Shown one piece after another: positions 16,697 through 25,670 of a DNA stretch of 64,000 bases. The stretch is from the NCBI RefSeq assembly GCF_023657445.1, contig NZ_JAGTWY010000001.1:3782001-3846000 (forward strand). Reading direction: 5' to 3'. This DNA is from Marinobacter sediminum (GTDB lineage: Bacteria > Pseudomonadota > Gammaproteobacteria > Pseudomonadales > Oleiphilaceae). Both the position numbers and the translations under genes were made by a program. Positions within the stretch are counted from its first letter, which is position 1, and the number at the start of each line of letters is the position of its first letter. The notes below the pieces were generated by a model. The model was not told where the DNA came from. It was given only the letters and a program-made list of their open reading frames with translations, and searched no databases.

Positions 16697-18838
16697 GTGT
16701 CGGCAGAGGCTAAGGTTGAAGGGCTGGCGAAAGAGCTGAGCACCTATCTGGATACCAATCGCATCAATCAGGTGCGACGGGCCTACTATTATGCCGAGCA
16801 GGCCCATGAGGGGCAGATGCGAAAGACGGGTGATCGTTATATCACCCACCCCCTGGCGGTTGCTTATATCCTTGCTGATCTGCGGTTGGACCATCAAAGC
16901 CTGATGGCTGCCATGCTCCACGACGTCATCGAAGACACGGGGATTCCCAAGGACGCGCTCGCAGAGCAGTTTGGCGATGATGTGGCGGAGCTGGTGGACG
17001 GGGTCAGCAAATTGACCCAGATTGAGTTTCGTACCCGTGCAGAGGCCCAGGCTGAGAACTTCCAGAAGATGACTCTGGCCATGGCGAGGGATATCCGGGT
17101 AATTCTGGTGAAGCTCGCAGACCGTCTGCACAACATGCGGACACTGGGGCCAATGCCCTACGAAAAGCGTCAGCGCATCGCCACCGAAACCCTCGATATT
17201 TATGCCCCGATCGCGAACCGCCTGGGCATGCATTCTATTTGCACTGAGCTGGAAGACCTTGGTTTTACCTCCCTGTACCCGATGCGTTCGAAGTACATTT
17301 CCAAGGCGGTCGACAAGCTGAGAGGAAGCCATCGTGAAATTATCGAGGAAATCCGCGGGAGGCTGCAGGAAAAACTGGAAGAACGCGGGTTACCGGGGCG
17401 TATCCTTGGGCGAGAGAAACACCTGAACAGCATCTACAACAAGATGAAGTTCAAGCAGAAATCCTTCCATGAAATCATGGATGTGTATGCTTTTCGGATC
17501 ATTACCGACACCGAGGACGACTGCTACCGGATTCTTGGCGCCGTTCACAGTCTTTACAAACCGCTGCCCGGCCGGTTTAAAGATTATATAGCCATGCCTA
17601 AAGCCAATGGCTACCAGTCTCTCCACACCACCCTGTTCGGCATGCATGTGAACATCGAGATCCAGATCCGGACGGAGGAGATGGAGCACATTGCCAATAA
17701 CGGTATTGCTGCCCACTGGATGTACAAGAATGAGCCCAGCAGTGTAACCACGGCAAATCAGGCGAGGGTCGATCGCTGGGTCAAGGGTCTGATGGAGATG
17801 CGTGAGCGCGCCGATGACTCCCTGGAGTTTATCGAGCATGTGAAAGTGGATCTGTTCCCTGACGAGATCTATGTATTTACGCCCAAGGGCAAGATCATGG
17901 AGTTGCCCAGTGGCGCTACCCCCGTGGACTTCGCCTATGCCATCCATACTGATATCGGGAACGCCACCGTAGCCTGCAGAATCAACCGCAATCTGGGGTC
18001 ACTGAGTCAGCCGCTGCAGAGTGGCCAGACTGTTGAAGTCATTACCGCGCCGGGTGCCCGTCCAAACCCTGCCTGGCTCAGTTTTGTGGTCACTGGTAAG
18101 GCACGCAGCAGTATCCGGCATGTTCTGAAAAACCAGAAGCGCGCGGAATCTCTGGAGCTGGGTAAAACACTCCTCAAAAAATCACTCAAGGGCTTTAGTG
18201 CACGCCTGTCAGAAATCAGTGATGCCCAGGTACAGGCGGTGGTAAACCACAACCAGGTTAACAGTCTGGACGATCTGATCAGTGATATTGGCCTTGGGAA
18301 CCGAATGGCTTATCTGGTGGCACGCCAGCTGGTCACTGGTGCTGAGGGCATCGAGAATGCTGCAGCCTCCAGGAACATACAGGGTGGTGATCGAAGTCCG
18401 GTGACCATCAGCGGAACGGAAGGTTTGCTGGTTCGTTTTGCCAGCTGCTGTAAACCGATCCCGGGGGATCCGGTTGTGGGCATGATGGATTCCGGTAAGG
18501 GCATGGTCATTCATTCAGACACATGCTCCCGCCTACCGGAAGATGACGAAGGCAGGGCCCGCCTGACCCATCTCAAGTGGGCCAAGGACATCACCAACGA
18601 GTTTTCGGTTGAGTTACGTGTGGAGCTTGAGCGTCAGCGCGGTGTGATTGCCGAGGTGGCCAATGCAGTCGCCATGGCAGATGGCAACATTGAGCGGATC
18701 AACGTCGAAGATCAGAATGCCAAGTTCGGCATTGTCAGCCTTGTGGTACACGTCAGTGGTCGTCGGCACCTGGCGAGAGTGATGCGTCGTATCCGCAATA
18801 TCCGGGCGGTTACTCATATCAACCGGGTCCGTCACTGA
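16697..18838 (+). CDS. spoT: Bifunctional (p)ppGpp synthetase/hydrolase SpoT
   Basis: 713 residues. The N-terminal HD hydrolase domain is intact (THPLAVAYIL, MLHDVIEDT), so ppGpp breakdown should work. The synthetase domain follows with GREKHLNSIYNKM, ANGYQSLHTT and EIQIRTEEMEHIA. Next come TGS (DEIYVFTPKGKIMELP), a Cys-containing helical region (FASCCKPIPGDPVVGM) and a C-terminal ACT domain (RGVIAEVANAVA). GTG start with GGAGG upstream. Hydrolase competence and the context after rpoZ mark it as SpoT rather than RelA. It controls the stringent response, linking to DksA encoded at 48 kb. Confidence 0.96.
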   Translation: MSAEAKVEGLAKELSTYLDTNRINQVRRAYYYAEQAHEGQMRKTGDRYITHPLAVAYILADLRLDHQSLMAAMLHDVIEDTGIPKDALAEQFGDDVAELVDGVSKLTQIEFRTRAEAQAENFQKMTLAMARDIRVILVKLADRLHNMRTLGPMPYEKRQRIATETLDIYAPIANRLGMHSICTELEDLGFTSLYPMRSKYISKAVDKLRGSHREIIEEIRGRLQEKLEERGLPGRILGREKHLNSIYNKMKFKQKSFHEIMDVYAFRIITDTEDDCYRILGAVHSLYKPLPGRFKDYIAMPKANGYQSLHTTLFGMHVNIEIQIRTEEMEHIANNGIAAHWMYKNEPSSVTTANQARVDRWVKGLMEMRERADDSLEFIEHVKVDLFPDEIYVFTPKGKIMELPSGATPVDFAYAIHTDIGNATVACRINRNLGSLSQPLQSGQTVEVITAPGARPNPAWLSFVVTGKARSSIRHVLKNQKRAESLELGKTLLKKSLKGFSARLSEISDAQVQAVVNHNQVNSLDDLISDIGLGNRMAYLVARQLVTGAEGIENAAASRNIQGGDRSPVTISGTEGLLVRFASCCKPIPGDPVVGMMDSGKGMVIHSDTCSRLPEDDEGRARLTHLKWAKDITNEFSVELRVELERQRGVIAEVANAVAMADGNIERINVEDQNAKFGIVSLVVHVSGRRHLARVMRRIRNIRAVTHINRVRH

Positions 18839-18916
18839 GACAGACCAAAGCCCGGTTGACAGTAACTGCGCCAAGGGGTGACGATTGGCGTTTTGAAAGA
18901 GAGGAATTCAAAAGGC

Positions 18917-19303
18917 ATGACCAACAAATCCATTATCCAGACCGAAAATGCGCCCCAGGCGATTGGTACGTACTCCCAGGCTGTAAAAGCTGGCGATACT
19001 GTGTACCTGTCTGGTCAGATTCCGCTGGTGCCGGAGACCATGGAAGTGGTGGCCGGGGATTTTTCTACCAAGACACGTCAGGTGTTCGAGAACCTGAAAG
19101 CTGTCTGTGAGGCAGCCGGTGGTGAGTTGAAAGACATTGTAAAGGTCAACATCTACATGACCGATCTGGCGAATTTTGCCACCGTCAATGAGATCATGGC
19201 GACCTATTTCCAGGAACCATATCCTGCTCGCGCCGCCGTTGGTGTCGCTGCCCTGCCCAAGGGTGTCCCTATCGAAATGGAAGCGGTGATGGTTCTCAGC
19301 TGA
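18917..19303 (+). CDS. ridA: 2-iminobutanoate/2-iminopropanoate deaminase RidA
   Basis: 128 residues, YjgF/YER057c/UK114 family. Hydrolyses reactive enamine/imine products of PLP enzymes. Signature residues are [24 protein letters not shown] and the arginine of [19 protein letters not shown] at 18917 gives the family's standard length; an in-frame ATG at 18878 lies in the spoT-ridA spacer. It follows spoT, as in Pseudomonas and E. coli relatives. Confidence 0.94.
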   Translation: MTNKSIIQTENAPQAIGTYSQAVKAGDTVYLSGQIPLVPETMEVVAGDFSTKTRQVFENLKAVCEAAGGELKDIVKVNIYMTDLANFATVNEIMATYFQEPYPARAAVGVAALPKGVPIEMEAVMVLS

Positions 19304-19317
19304 GAACCTGCTTGAGC

Positions 19318-19346
19318 AAAAAAGGCGGCCTCAGGCCGCCTTTTTT
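19318..19346. terminator. Bidirectional terminator between ridA and the SDR gene
   Basis: Nine-base stem AAGGCGGCC/GGCCGCCTT (19322-19342) with loop TCA, six T after it on the plus strand and A run before it, so it can end both ridA and the convergent gene that stops at 19359. Confidence 0.9.
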
Positions 19347-19358
19347 CGTTCCCGGCTT

Positions 19359-20225
19359 CTATCCTTCCTCAATCATGGGCCGGTAGCCGGCCCTGAAGTC
19401 CGGGTACCGGAAGCGGAAGCCGGTTTCAAGAAGCCGTCTGTTGCTGCACCGTTTGCTGCCCGCACGACCGCCTTTCCTGGCATCGTCGGCCGGTGTGGCG
19501 CAGGGGATTTGCTGGCGCACCCACGCCACGACCTCATCCAGCCGAACCGGCTCGCAATCGCTGGCAGTGTACAGCTCCTGCAGCGACTGATCATGCAGCG
19601 AGCGTTTTACCAGGTACTCTACGGCAGCTGCGGCGTCGTCCTCGTGGATACGGTTGCTGAAAGGTGCCGGCGTTTGCGGATTCATCCGCCCCTCAATGAC
19701 TTCCTCAAGGAAGCGCCGCCTGGAGGGACCATAAATTCCGCTAAAGCGAATGATGGTGGCCGGTTGCCCGCTGTTCAGGGCGGCTTGCTCGCCTGCCAGT
19801 ATCTGTTCCCCGCTAGAGCGTGCGGGTACGGCCGGACTGCCTTCGTCGATCCAGCTGTCATCGTCCTGTGAGTAGACGCTGGTACTACTGATAAAGACGA
19901 GTCGTTTCAGTGATTGCCCGTTTAAGGCCCTGATGAGATTGGTGAGGCCGGTAACATAGGCGTCCCGGTAGCCCTGCTCGTCGTAGCTGGATGGTGTCAG
20001 GCAGTAAACCACGACATCGAGGCTGTCAGGCAATGTATTTTCGAGAGTGTCCGGGCGTGTCAGGTCAGCACCTATGCCCCGAACGCCCTCCGGTACCCTG
20101 TCTGGATTTCTTCTCAAGCCGAAGACTTCGGCTGAGTCGGCCATCAGGCTGGCAATCGCACCACCAAGTTTGCCGCAGCCGGCCACCAGAATTCGGGGAG
20201 AGTGTGTCGTTTCAGTGATTGCCAT
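19359..20225 (-). CDS. SDR-family NAD(P)-binding protein (YeeZ-like)
   Basis: 288 residues. Atypical extended SDR with a dinucleotide-binding motif VAGCGKLGGAIA near the N-terminus, a VFISSTSVYS strand, and FSGIYGPSR in place of the classical YxxxK region. This is the pattern of YeeZ-type proteins, whose substrate is unknown. Start ATG 20225; AAGGA lies 12 bases before it and six before an in-frame TTG at 20231, so the start could be two codons earlier. Divergent from oxyR. Confidence 0.78.
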   Translation of the reverse strand: MAITETTHSPRILVAGCGKLGGAIASLMADSAEVFGLRRNPDRVPEGVRGIGADLTRPDTLENTLPDSLDVVVYCLTPSSYDEQGYRDAYVTGLTNLIRALNGQSLKRLVFISSTSVYSQDDDSWIDEGSPAVPARSSGEQILAGEQAALNSGQPATIIRFSGIYGPSRRRFLEEVIEGRMNPQTPAPFSNRIHEDDAAAAVEYLVKRSLHDQSLQELYTASDCEPVRLDEVVAWVRQQIPCATPADDARKGGRAGSKRCSNRRLLETGFRFRYPDFRAGYRPMIEEG

Positions 20226-20300
20226 AGACAATTTCAATCCTTATGCTTTACCTCATAAATAAACGAATCTTCGACCCGTCCCCATTGACCGGAGCTCACC

Positions 20301-21263
20301 ATGACTCTCACCGAGTTACGATACGTCGTTACGCTTGCCCGTGAAAGGCATTTTGGTCGCGCTGCCGAGCGCTGCCATGTCAGTCAGCCGACGCTGAGTG
20401 TCGCTGTCAAGAAGCTGGAGGACGAGCTGGGTATTCCGCTGTTTGAGCGCAGTAAGAGCAGCATCCGGGTTACGGAAACCGGACAGCGGATCATCGGCCA
20501 GGCCCAGCGGGTTCTGGATCAGGTCGGGGTTATCAAGGACATGGCGCAGGACGGCAAGAATCAGTTGAGTTCGCCACTGAAAGTCGGCGCTATCTATACC
20601 ATTGGTCCATATCTTTTCCCTCATCTGTTACCGGAACTTCGGCGGGCGGCACCTGAAATGCCGCTGTATATAGAAGAAAACTACACCGCCAGTTTGCGTC
20701 AGAAACTGCGCCATTCCGAGTTGGACGCCATCATTATTGCCCTGCCTTTTGAAGAGCCGGAAGTATTGACCCTGCCCCTCTACGACGAACCATTCGTTGT
20801 TTTGTTGCCGGCCGGCCATCACCTGGCGCAGAGGGACGAGCTGACTGCGGAGGAGCTGGCCAAAGAGCAGTTGCTGCTGCTGGGGCCGGGGCACTGTTTT
20901 CGGGACCAGGTACTGGAGTCCTGTCCGCCGCTGGTGGATGCCGTGACACGGCGGGTTGACGCGGATTCACCCGCGCTCGTGACCGAGGGCAGCTCGCTGG
21001 AGACCATTCGCCACATGGTTGCTTCGGGTCTCGGCATCACTGTGTTACCGCTGTCGGCGGCAACCGCCATGCAGTACCAGGAAAACATTCTTGCCGTCCG
21101 GCCGTTCGCAGCACCCGTCCCCTTCCGGACTGTGGCGCTTGCCTGGCGGGTGACCTTCCCGCGTCCCAAGGCGATTGATGTGCTCTCCCTGGCCGCCAGT
21201 CAGTGCAGGGTCATTGAAAAAGCGAAAACGGATAAACCGGTCGTGGCCGAAGAAAGTGCCTGA
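20301..21263 (+). CDS. oxyR: Hydrogen peroxide-sensing LysR regulator OxyR
   Basis: 320 residues. N-terminal winged helix (LRYVVTLARERHFGRAAERC) and a C-terminal sensor domain. The redox pair is present at Cys199 and Cys208 (GPGHCFRDQVLESC), the same numbers as in E. coli. Disulfide formation on peroxide exposure turns on defence genes. An in-window target is not obvious. It is immediately followed by recG (eight bases), the oxyR-recG order also found in Pseudomonas. Confidence 0.96.
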   Translation: MTLTELRYVVTLARERHFGRAAERCHVSQPTLSVAVKKLEDELGIPLFERSKSSIRVTETGQRIIGQAQRVLDQVGVIKDMAQDGKNQLSSPLKVGAIYTIGPYLFPHLLPELRRAAPEMPLYIEENYTASLRQKLRHSELDAIIIALPFEEPEVLTLPLYDEPFVVLLPAGHHLAQRDELTAEELAKEQLLLLGPGHCFRDQVLESCPPLVDAVTRRVDADSPALVTEGSSLETIRHMVASGLGITVLPLSAATAMQYQENILAVRPFAAPVPFRTVALAWRVTFPRPKAIDVLSLAASQCRVIEKAKTDKPVVAEESA

Positions 21264-21271
21264 GATCCATT

Positions 21272-23347
21272 ATGACGTCACTGGATGACATCCCGGTCAC
21301 CCAGCTGAAGGGCGTAGGAAACGCCCTGGCGGAAAAGCTGGCCAGGCTGGGCATCTCCTCGCTTCAGGACTTGCTGTTTCACTTGCCCCACCGCTATGAG
21401 GATCGCACCCGTGTGGTTTCCATGGGCAGTCTGCGAATTGGTGATGTAGCCGTCGTTGAAGGCGAGGTCGTGAAGGCGGACCTGGTTATGGGGCGTCGCC
21501 GCAGCTTGCAGGTCACCTTGAAAGACAACAGCGGTTTCCTGGTGATGCGGTTCTTCCATTTCAACGCTGCCCAGAAGAACCAGTTGTCTGAGGGCGCCCG
21601 GGTTCGCTGTTTCGGTGAAGTGCGCCCAGGGCGTGCCGGCTACGAGTTCTATCATCCCGAATATCAGGTTAACCCTCCGCCCATGCCCGCCGAAGGGCAG
21701 GCAACGTTGACGCCGGTCTATCCGCTCACCGAAGGCATCCAGCAACCCCGCGTTCGCGGCCTCTGCCAGCAGGCACTGGGATACCTCCAGAGATTTCCGA
21801 TAAGGGATTTGTTGCCTCCGGAATTACTGGCTGACTATCAGCTTCCGGGCATTACTGAGGCGGTCGAGTTGGTGCATTCGCCACCCGCCAATGCACCGGT
21901 GCACCTGCTGATGGAAGGCCGGCATCCTGCCCAGCAGCGCCTGGTGATGGAGGAGTTGCTGGCACACCAGCTCAGCCTGTTGAAAGTCCGGGAACAGATC
22001 CAGGCAAGGGCAGCCTTGCCTCTTTTGCCCTCAGGGGCGCTTGTGGATCATTTTCTCGATTCACTGCCTTTCAAACTCACTGGCGCCCAGCGTCACGTAA
22101 TGACTGATATCCGTCAGGACCTGAGCCAGCCATTGCCGATGCTGCGGCTGGTGCAGGGCGATGTTGGTTCAGGGAAAACCGTCGTGGCGGCTTTGGCCGC
22201 ATTACAGGCCATAGGTGCGGGTGCCCAGGTTGCCCTTATGGCGCCGACGGAAATTCTTGCGGAACAGCATTTCCAGAACTTTCGTGGCTGGTTGGAACCG
22301 TTAGGTATTGGTTTGGCCTGGTTGTCTGGCAAGGTTAAGGGTAGGGCGCGGAAGGAAACGCTTGAAGCGGTTCAGTCCGGGTCCGCCAGCGTGGTGATTG
22401 GCACCCATGCCTTGTTTCAGAATGACGTGGTGTTCAATCGTCTGGCCCTGGTGATTGTTGATGAACAACACCGGTTTGGCGTCCATCAGCGTCTGGCACT
22501 CCGCGAAAAAGGTGTCGGCGGCACGTTGGCACCGCACCAACTGATTATGACCGCGACGCCCATACCCAGGACCCTCGCCATGAGCGCCTATGCCGACCTG
22601 GATACATCCGTTATTGACGAATTGCCTCCGGGTCGCAAGCCTATAGAAACGATCGTGATACCCGATAGCCGGAGGGAAGATGTTATCGAGCGAGTGCGCA
22701 GTGCCTGCCGATCAGGTCGCCAGGCCTATTGGGTATGTACCCTGATTGAGGAGTCAGAGGCGCTTCAGTGCCAGGCCGCGGAAGTTACTGAGCAGGAATT
22801 AGCGGAAAGGTTGCCGGACCTGAAAGTAGGCCTCGTGCATGGTCGGCTGAAAGCTCAGGAAAAAGCCGCCGTTATGGAGCGCTTCAAGACGGGTGAACTG
22901 GATCTGCTGGTCGCCACTACCGTTATCGAGGTAGGTGTGGACGTACCGAATGCCTCTCTGATTATTATCGAGAATCCGGAACGCCTTGGCCTGGCCCAGT
23001 TGCACCAACTCCGGGGCCGGGTGGGTCGTGGTGAGGAGGCCAGTTTTTGTGTGCTGATGTACCATCCGCCCCTATCTGCCAATGGCAAAGCCCGCTTGCA
23101 GGCACTCAGGGACAGTCAGGATGGTTTTGTTATTGCCGAGAAGGATCTGGAGATTCGCGGGCCGGGTGAAGTATTGGGTACCCGCCAGACAGGAATGATG
23201 CAGTTCCGGCTGGCGGATTTTGAACGAGACAAGGGCTGGATTGAGCCGGTGCGTGAAATGGCTCCTGGCCTGATGCGGAATCCGTCTGTCGTTGATGGCC
23301 TGATCCGCCGCTGGCTGGGTGAAAAAATCCGCTATGGTGATGTATGA
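21272..23347 (+). CDS. recG: ATP-dependent DNA helicase RecG
   Basis: 691 residues. The N-terminal wedge/OB domain (about 1-250) begins with a helix-hairpin-helix-like LKGVGNALAEKLARLG. The helicase core has Walker A GDVGSGKTVVAA, DEQH box VIVDEQHRFG, TATPIPRT and motif VI QLRGRVGRG. It remodels stalled forks and Holliday junctions. Starts eight bases after oxyR, so it is likely co-transcribed. Confidence 0.97.
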   Translation: MTSLDDIPVTQLKGVGNALAEKLARLGISSLQDLLFHLPHRYEDRTRVVSMGSLRIGDVAVVEGEVVKADLVMGRRRSLQVTLKDNSGFLVMRFFHFNAAQKNQLSEGARVRCFGEVRPGRAGYEFYHPEYQVNPPPMPAEGQATLTPVYPLTEGIQQPRVRGLCQQALGYLQRFPIRDLLPPELLADYQLPGITEAVELVHSPPANAPVHLLMEGRHPAQQRLVMEELLAHQLSLLKVREQIQARAALPLLPSGALVDHFLDSLPFKLTGAQRHVMTDIRQDLSQPLPMLRLVQGDVGSGKTVVAALAALQAIGAGAQVALMAPTEILAEQHFQNFRGWLEPLGIGLAWLSGKVKGRARKETLEAVQSGSASVVIGTHALFQNDVVFNRLALVIVDEQHRFGVHQRLALREKGVGGTLAPHQLIMTATPIPRTLAMSAYADLDTSVIDELPPGRKPIETIVIPDSRREDVIERVRSACRSGRQAYWVCTLIEESEALQCQAAEVTEQELAERLPDLKVGLVHGRLKAQEKAAVMERFKTGELDLLVATTVIEVGVDVPNASLIIIENPERLGLAQLHQLRGRVGRGEEASFCVLMYHPPLSANGKARLQALRDSQDGFVIAEKDLEIRGPGEVLGTRQTGMMQFRLADFERDKGWIEPVREMAPGLMRNPSVVDGLIRRWLGEKIRYGDV

Positions 23348-23445
23348 GCACGTCTGTTGAGTTGCCCTTTGCGTATTAAGTTGCCCCTCGAATGTGTTTG
23401 CATCAACATCTGGGGTCGAACTTTACTCTATACTTGAGTGAAATC

Positions 23446-23472
23446 TTACGGGAGCACGCGGTGATCCCGTAA
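23446..23472 (+). promoter_or_regulatory. Hairpin in the 5' leader of the HDOD gene
   Basis: Perfect 8-bp stem TTACGGGA/TCCCGTAA with an 11-base loop, 23 bases before the start codon and directly upstream of the ribosome site. A possible promoter (TTTACT...TATACT) lies at about 23421-23433. No T tail, so not a terminator. A role in mRNA stability or translation control is possible. Confidence 0.35.
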
Positions 23473-23495
23473 ACAGCAATATTCGGGAGAAGACG

Positions 23496-24860
23496 ATGGA
23501 ACTACCTGTCGCGGTTCAGCAGGCCCTGGGGGATTCTGCCACGGGGGTATCACTGCGTAATGCAAGCCAGGCGAGTAAGCAGGAGCTGCTTCGCATGGTG
23601 CTGCTTAGTGACGGGGAGGGCAATCTCCAGGCTATTTGCCGCAAGGAGGATCTCATTGATCTTGAGCGGCTGAATAAGCATCTCGGCAGGGACCTGGGTC
23701 TGATGAAGCGGCGGGAGCAGGTCCGGGTTCGAGAACGCGCCGGTTTGAGTGAGCTCCCGGCGCTGCCATCCCTTACCGGTTGGCCGACGGTTGTGGATAG
23801 TCGGGTTGATGAACTGCCCGCGGTTGCTCTGGCGCTGGGGGAACAGAATCTGGCAATGGTTATGCCTGCAGATGATTTCCGGATGCTAACGAACAAGGCT
23901 GAGCGCCGTTCTTTTGCGGTGGATCCTGAGTCCATTGCTGTCAACCTCGATGATCACGCCAAAGACCGGGACCAGTTTCATGCCGCTATCAAGAAATTCA
24001 CGGGTCTCCGTATTCAGCAGCGCCTCGAGGATACGCTCGAACTTCCCCCTTTGCCGGAGACAGCCCAGCGAATAATCCACCTGCGGGTAAACCCGAACGC
24101 CGTGATGGGGGACTTGGTGGATATTGTCGAGAGTGACCCCAGCCTTGCTGCCCAGGTCGTGAGCTGGGCCTCTTCATCCTTTTATGCCGCAGCCGGGCAG
24201 GTTCGCTCTGTGCACGATGCAGTGTCCCGGGTCCTGGGGTTTGATCTGGTCATGAACCTGGCTATGGGGCTTTCACTGGGCCGCGCACTGAAGCAACCCC
24301 AGGATCATCCGGACGGTTATGTGGATTACTGGCAGCAGGCCATCTGGCAAGCCCAGTCCGCCGGTATTCTTGCCAGTATGATGCCCCGTGGTGAGCGCCC
24401 GGTTTTTGGTCTCGCCTACCTTGCTGGCCTGCTGCATAACTTTGGCTACCTCGTGCTGGCCCAGGTATTTCCCCCGCATTTCAAGCTGGTCTGCCGTTCT
24501 CTGGAGGTGAATCCACAGACAGACTCATCCGTGACTGAGCACTATCTGCTTGGCATCACCCGCGAACAGATTGCAGCCCAGCTGATGGAAAACTGGGGTA
24601 TGCCGGATGAGGTTACTCTCGCTATTCGCTATCAGAAGAATCAGCACTACGATGGACCATGCGGTGTTTACGCCAAACTGCTCTGGCTTGGACGACAGCT
24701 CCTGACTACCCGGGGTGTGGCTCTGGGAGCAGGGGAAGAGGTAAGCCAGGAGTTATATGATGAGCTCGGGCTGAACCGGGAACGGGTTGAAGAGCAGTTT
24801 GATGAACTGGTCAACAGCAAAAACAGTATCATGGCGATGGCAGGCATGATGCATCAGTAG
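23496..24860 (+). CDS. YbaK-like/HDOD two-domain protein
   Basis: 454 residues. The N-terminal 150 residues resemble the YbaK/ProX aminoacyl-tRNA deacylase fold (LLRMVLLSDGEGNLQAICRK, DELPAVALALGEQNLAMVMP). Residues about 180-390 form an HDOD domain (LPPLPETAQRIIHLRVNP, VVSWASSSFYAAAGQVRS, YLAGLLHNFGYLVLAQVFP), a degenerate HD superfamily module used in signalling. The catalytic HD pair is not intact, so a regulatory role is more likely than phosphodiesterase activity. Single-gene unit with its own promoter after recG. Target process unknown. Confidence 0.8.
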   Translation: MELPVAVQQALGDSATGVSLRNASQASKQELLRMVLLSDGEGNLQAICRKEDLIDLERLNKHLGRDLGLMKRREQVRVRERAGLSELPALPSLTGWPTVVDSRVDELPAVALALGEQNLAMVMPADDFRMLTNKAERRSFAVDPESIAVNLDDHAKDRDQFHAAIKKFTGLRIQQRLEDTLELPPLPETAQRIIHLRVNPNAVMGDLVDIVESDPSLAAQVVSWASSSFYAAAGQVRSVHDAVSRVLGFDLVMNLAMGLSLGRALKQPQDHPDGYVDYWQQAIWQAQSAGILASMMPRGERPVFGLAYLAGLLHNFGYLVLAQVFPPHFKLVCRSLEVNPQTDSSVTEHYLLGITREQIAAQLMENWGMPDEVTLAIRYQKNQHYDGPCGVYAKLLWLGRQLLTTRGVALGAGEEVSQELYDELGLNRERVEEQFDELVNSKNSIMAMAGMMHQ

Positions 24861-25188
24861 CTGGACACTCCCCCGCACTTCCCCTCCAAAAAAGCCGGCC
24901 CGAAGGCCGGCAAGTTCACCCGCTTGTTGCAGAGGCGTCCAAGCTTATCAGGAGAAAACAACGTAGGGCCGTAATCGTCGCAGAAATATATACCGCCCTG
25001 TTTTCAATTTAGACAATGACAGGAAAAATAAAAGTCAACCGCTGCAGGCATCAATAAATGAACGTTTCGTCGGTTTTGAGCTTGTCCGGAAGCTATTGAT
25101 TTGCATTGCTAATAGTTGAGGCCATTCGATCCTCCGGTTACAAACTGTTACAAAAAGGAGGTCTGACCAGTGACTGAGGCGGCCATGG
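24861..25188. other. Gene-free spacer between two convergent genes
   Basis: About 330 bases, apart from the terminator at 24888-24911. Relatively AT-rich in its middle (24975-25095). Short frames here are shadows or lack ribosome sites. A tandem TGTTAC-like pair (about 25138-25152) precedes AAGGAGG on the plus strand, but only a 14-codon frame follows, so I do not call a gene. Confidence 0.5.
24888..24911 (-). terminator. Terminator reading on the minus strand
   Basis: Stem GCCGGCC/GGCCGGC with a tetraloop, followed on the minus strand by six T (complement of 24888-24893). It lies about 280 bases beyond the DUF2489 stop and would end transcripts coming from that gene; on the plus strand it could still act as a stem-loop after the HDOD gene. 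Confidence 0.7.
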
Positions 25189-25650
25189 TCAGGGAGCGAA
25201 CTGATGGTGTCTGATGGCGGTTGCCGCACGCCGTATCTCATCGGCATGCTTTTCTTCCACTTCAAACCGTTCCTTATCCATCTTCTCCACAAAGCGCGTT
25301 TCCGTCGCTTGTCGGGCGCCATGCGTCGGCATGTGTTGTAGTTTCTCGTGCACGACAAGAAAAACCCGAAACGGCGACTGCTCCAGAAGCTCCGGGGCAA
25401 CATGATCCAGCAGGCCCTTGATGCGCAGGCAGGCCTCTGAGTATTCCACCTGATCAGTCTCGACTGCCATGGCGATAACGCGAATGCTGTCGATCATGTC
25501 CTGTCGCCGCTGCTTTTGAAAAGCGTCCGCCTTTTCGCTGCGGCGGCGGCTTTCCGAAATAATCCCGGCGTGGCGACGGATGAAAATCAACAGCAGTGTG
25601 ATGGCCGCCACTCCACCAATGATCAGGGTCCATTGTAGCCACTGCGGCAT
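25189..25650 (-). CDS. DUF2489 membrane-anchored protein
   Basis: 153 residues. One N-terminal membrane helix (WTLIIGGVAAITLLLIFI) is followed by a cytoplasmic or periplasmic helical domain with the family pattern IDSIRVIAMAVETDQVEYSEACLRIKGLLDHV. Function unknown. It follows the molybdopterin oxidoreductase by 20 bases and is probably co-transcribed with it, which may reflect convenience rather than a shared pathway, because DUF2489 genes occur in other contexts. Confidence 0.8.
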   Translation of the reverse strand: MPQWLQWTLIIGGVAAITLLLIFIRRHAGIISESRRRSEKADAFQKQRRQDMIDSIRVIAMAVETDQVEYSEACLRIKGLLDHVAPELLEQSPFRVFLVVHEKLQHMPTHGARQATETRFVEKMDKERFEVEEKHADEIRRAATAIRHHQFAP

Positions 25651-25670
25651 TCCGTTCTCCTCATTTCGGG

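Noticed and set aside
25136..25240. Small plus-strand gene after AAGGAGG near 25156
   Set aside because: Only about 14 codons follow the GTG before a stop.
25035..25403. 122-codon minus-strand frame at the end of DUF2489
   Set aside because: Its first half is an out-of-frame reading of DUF2489; the rest lies in the gene-free spacer and is unrelated to known proteins.
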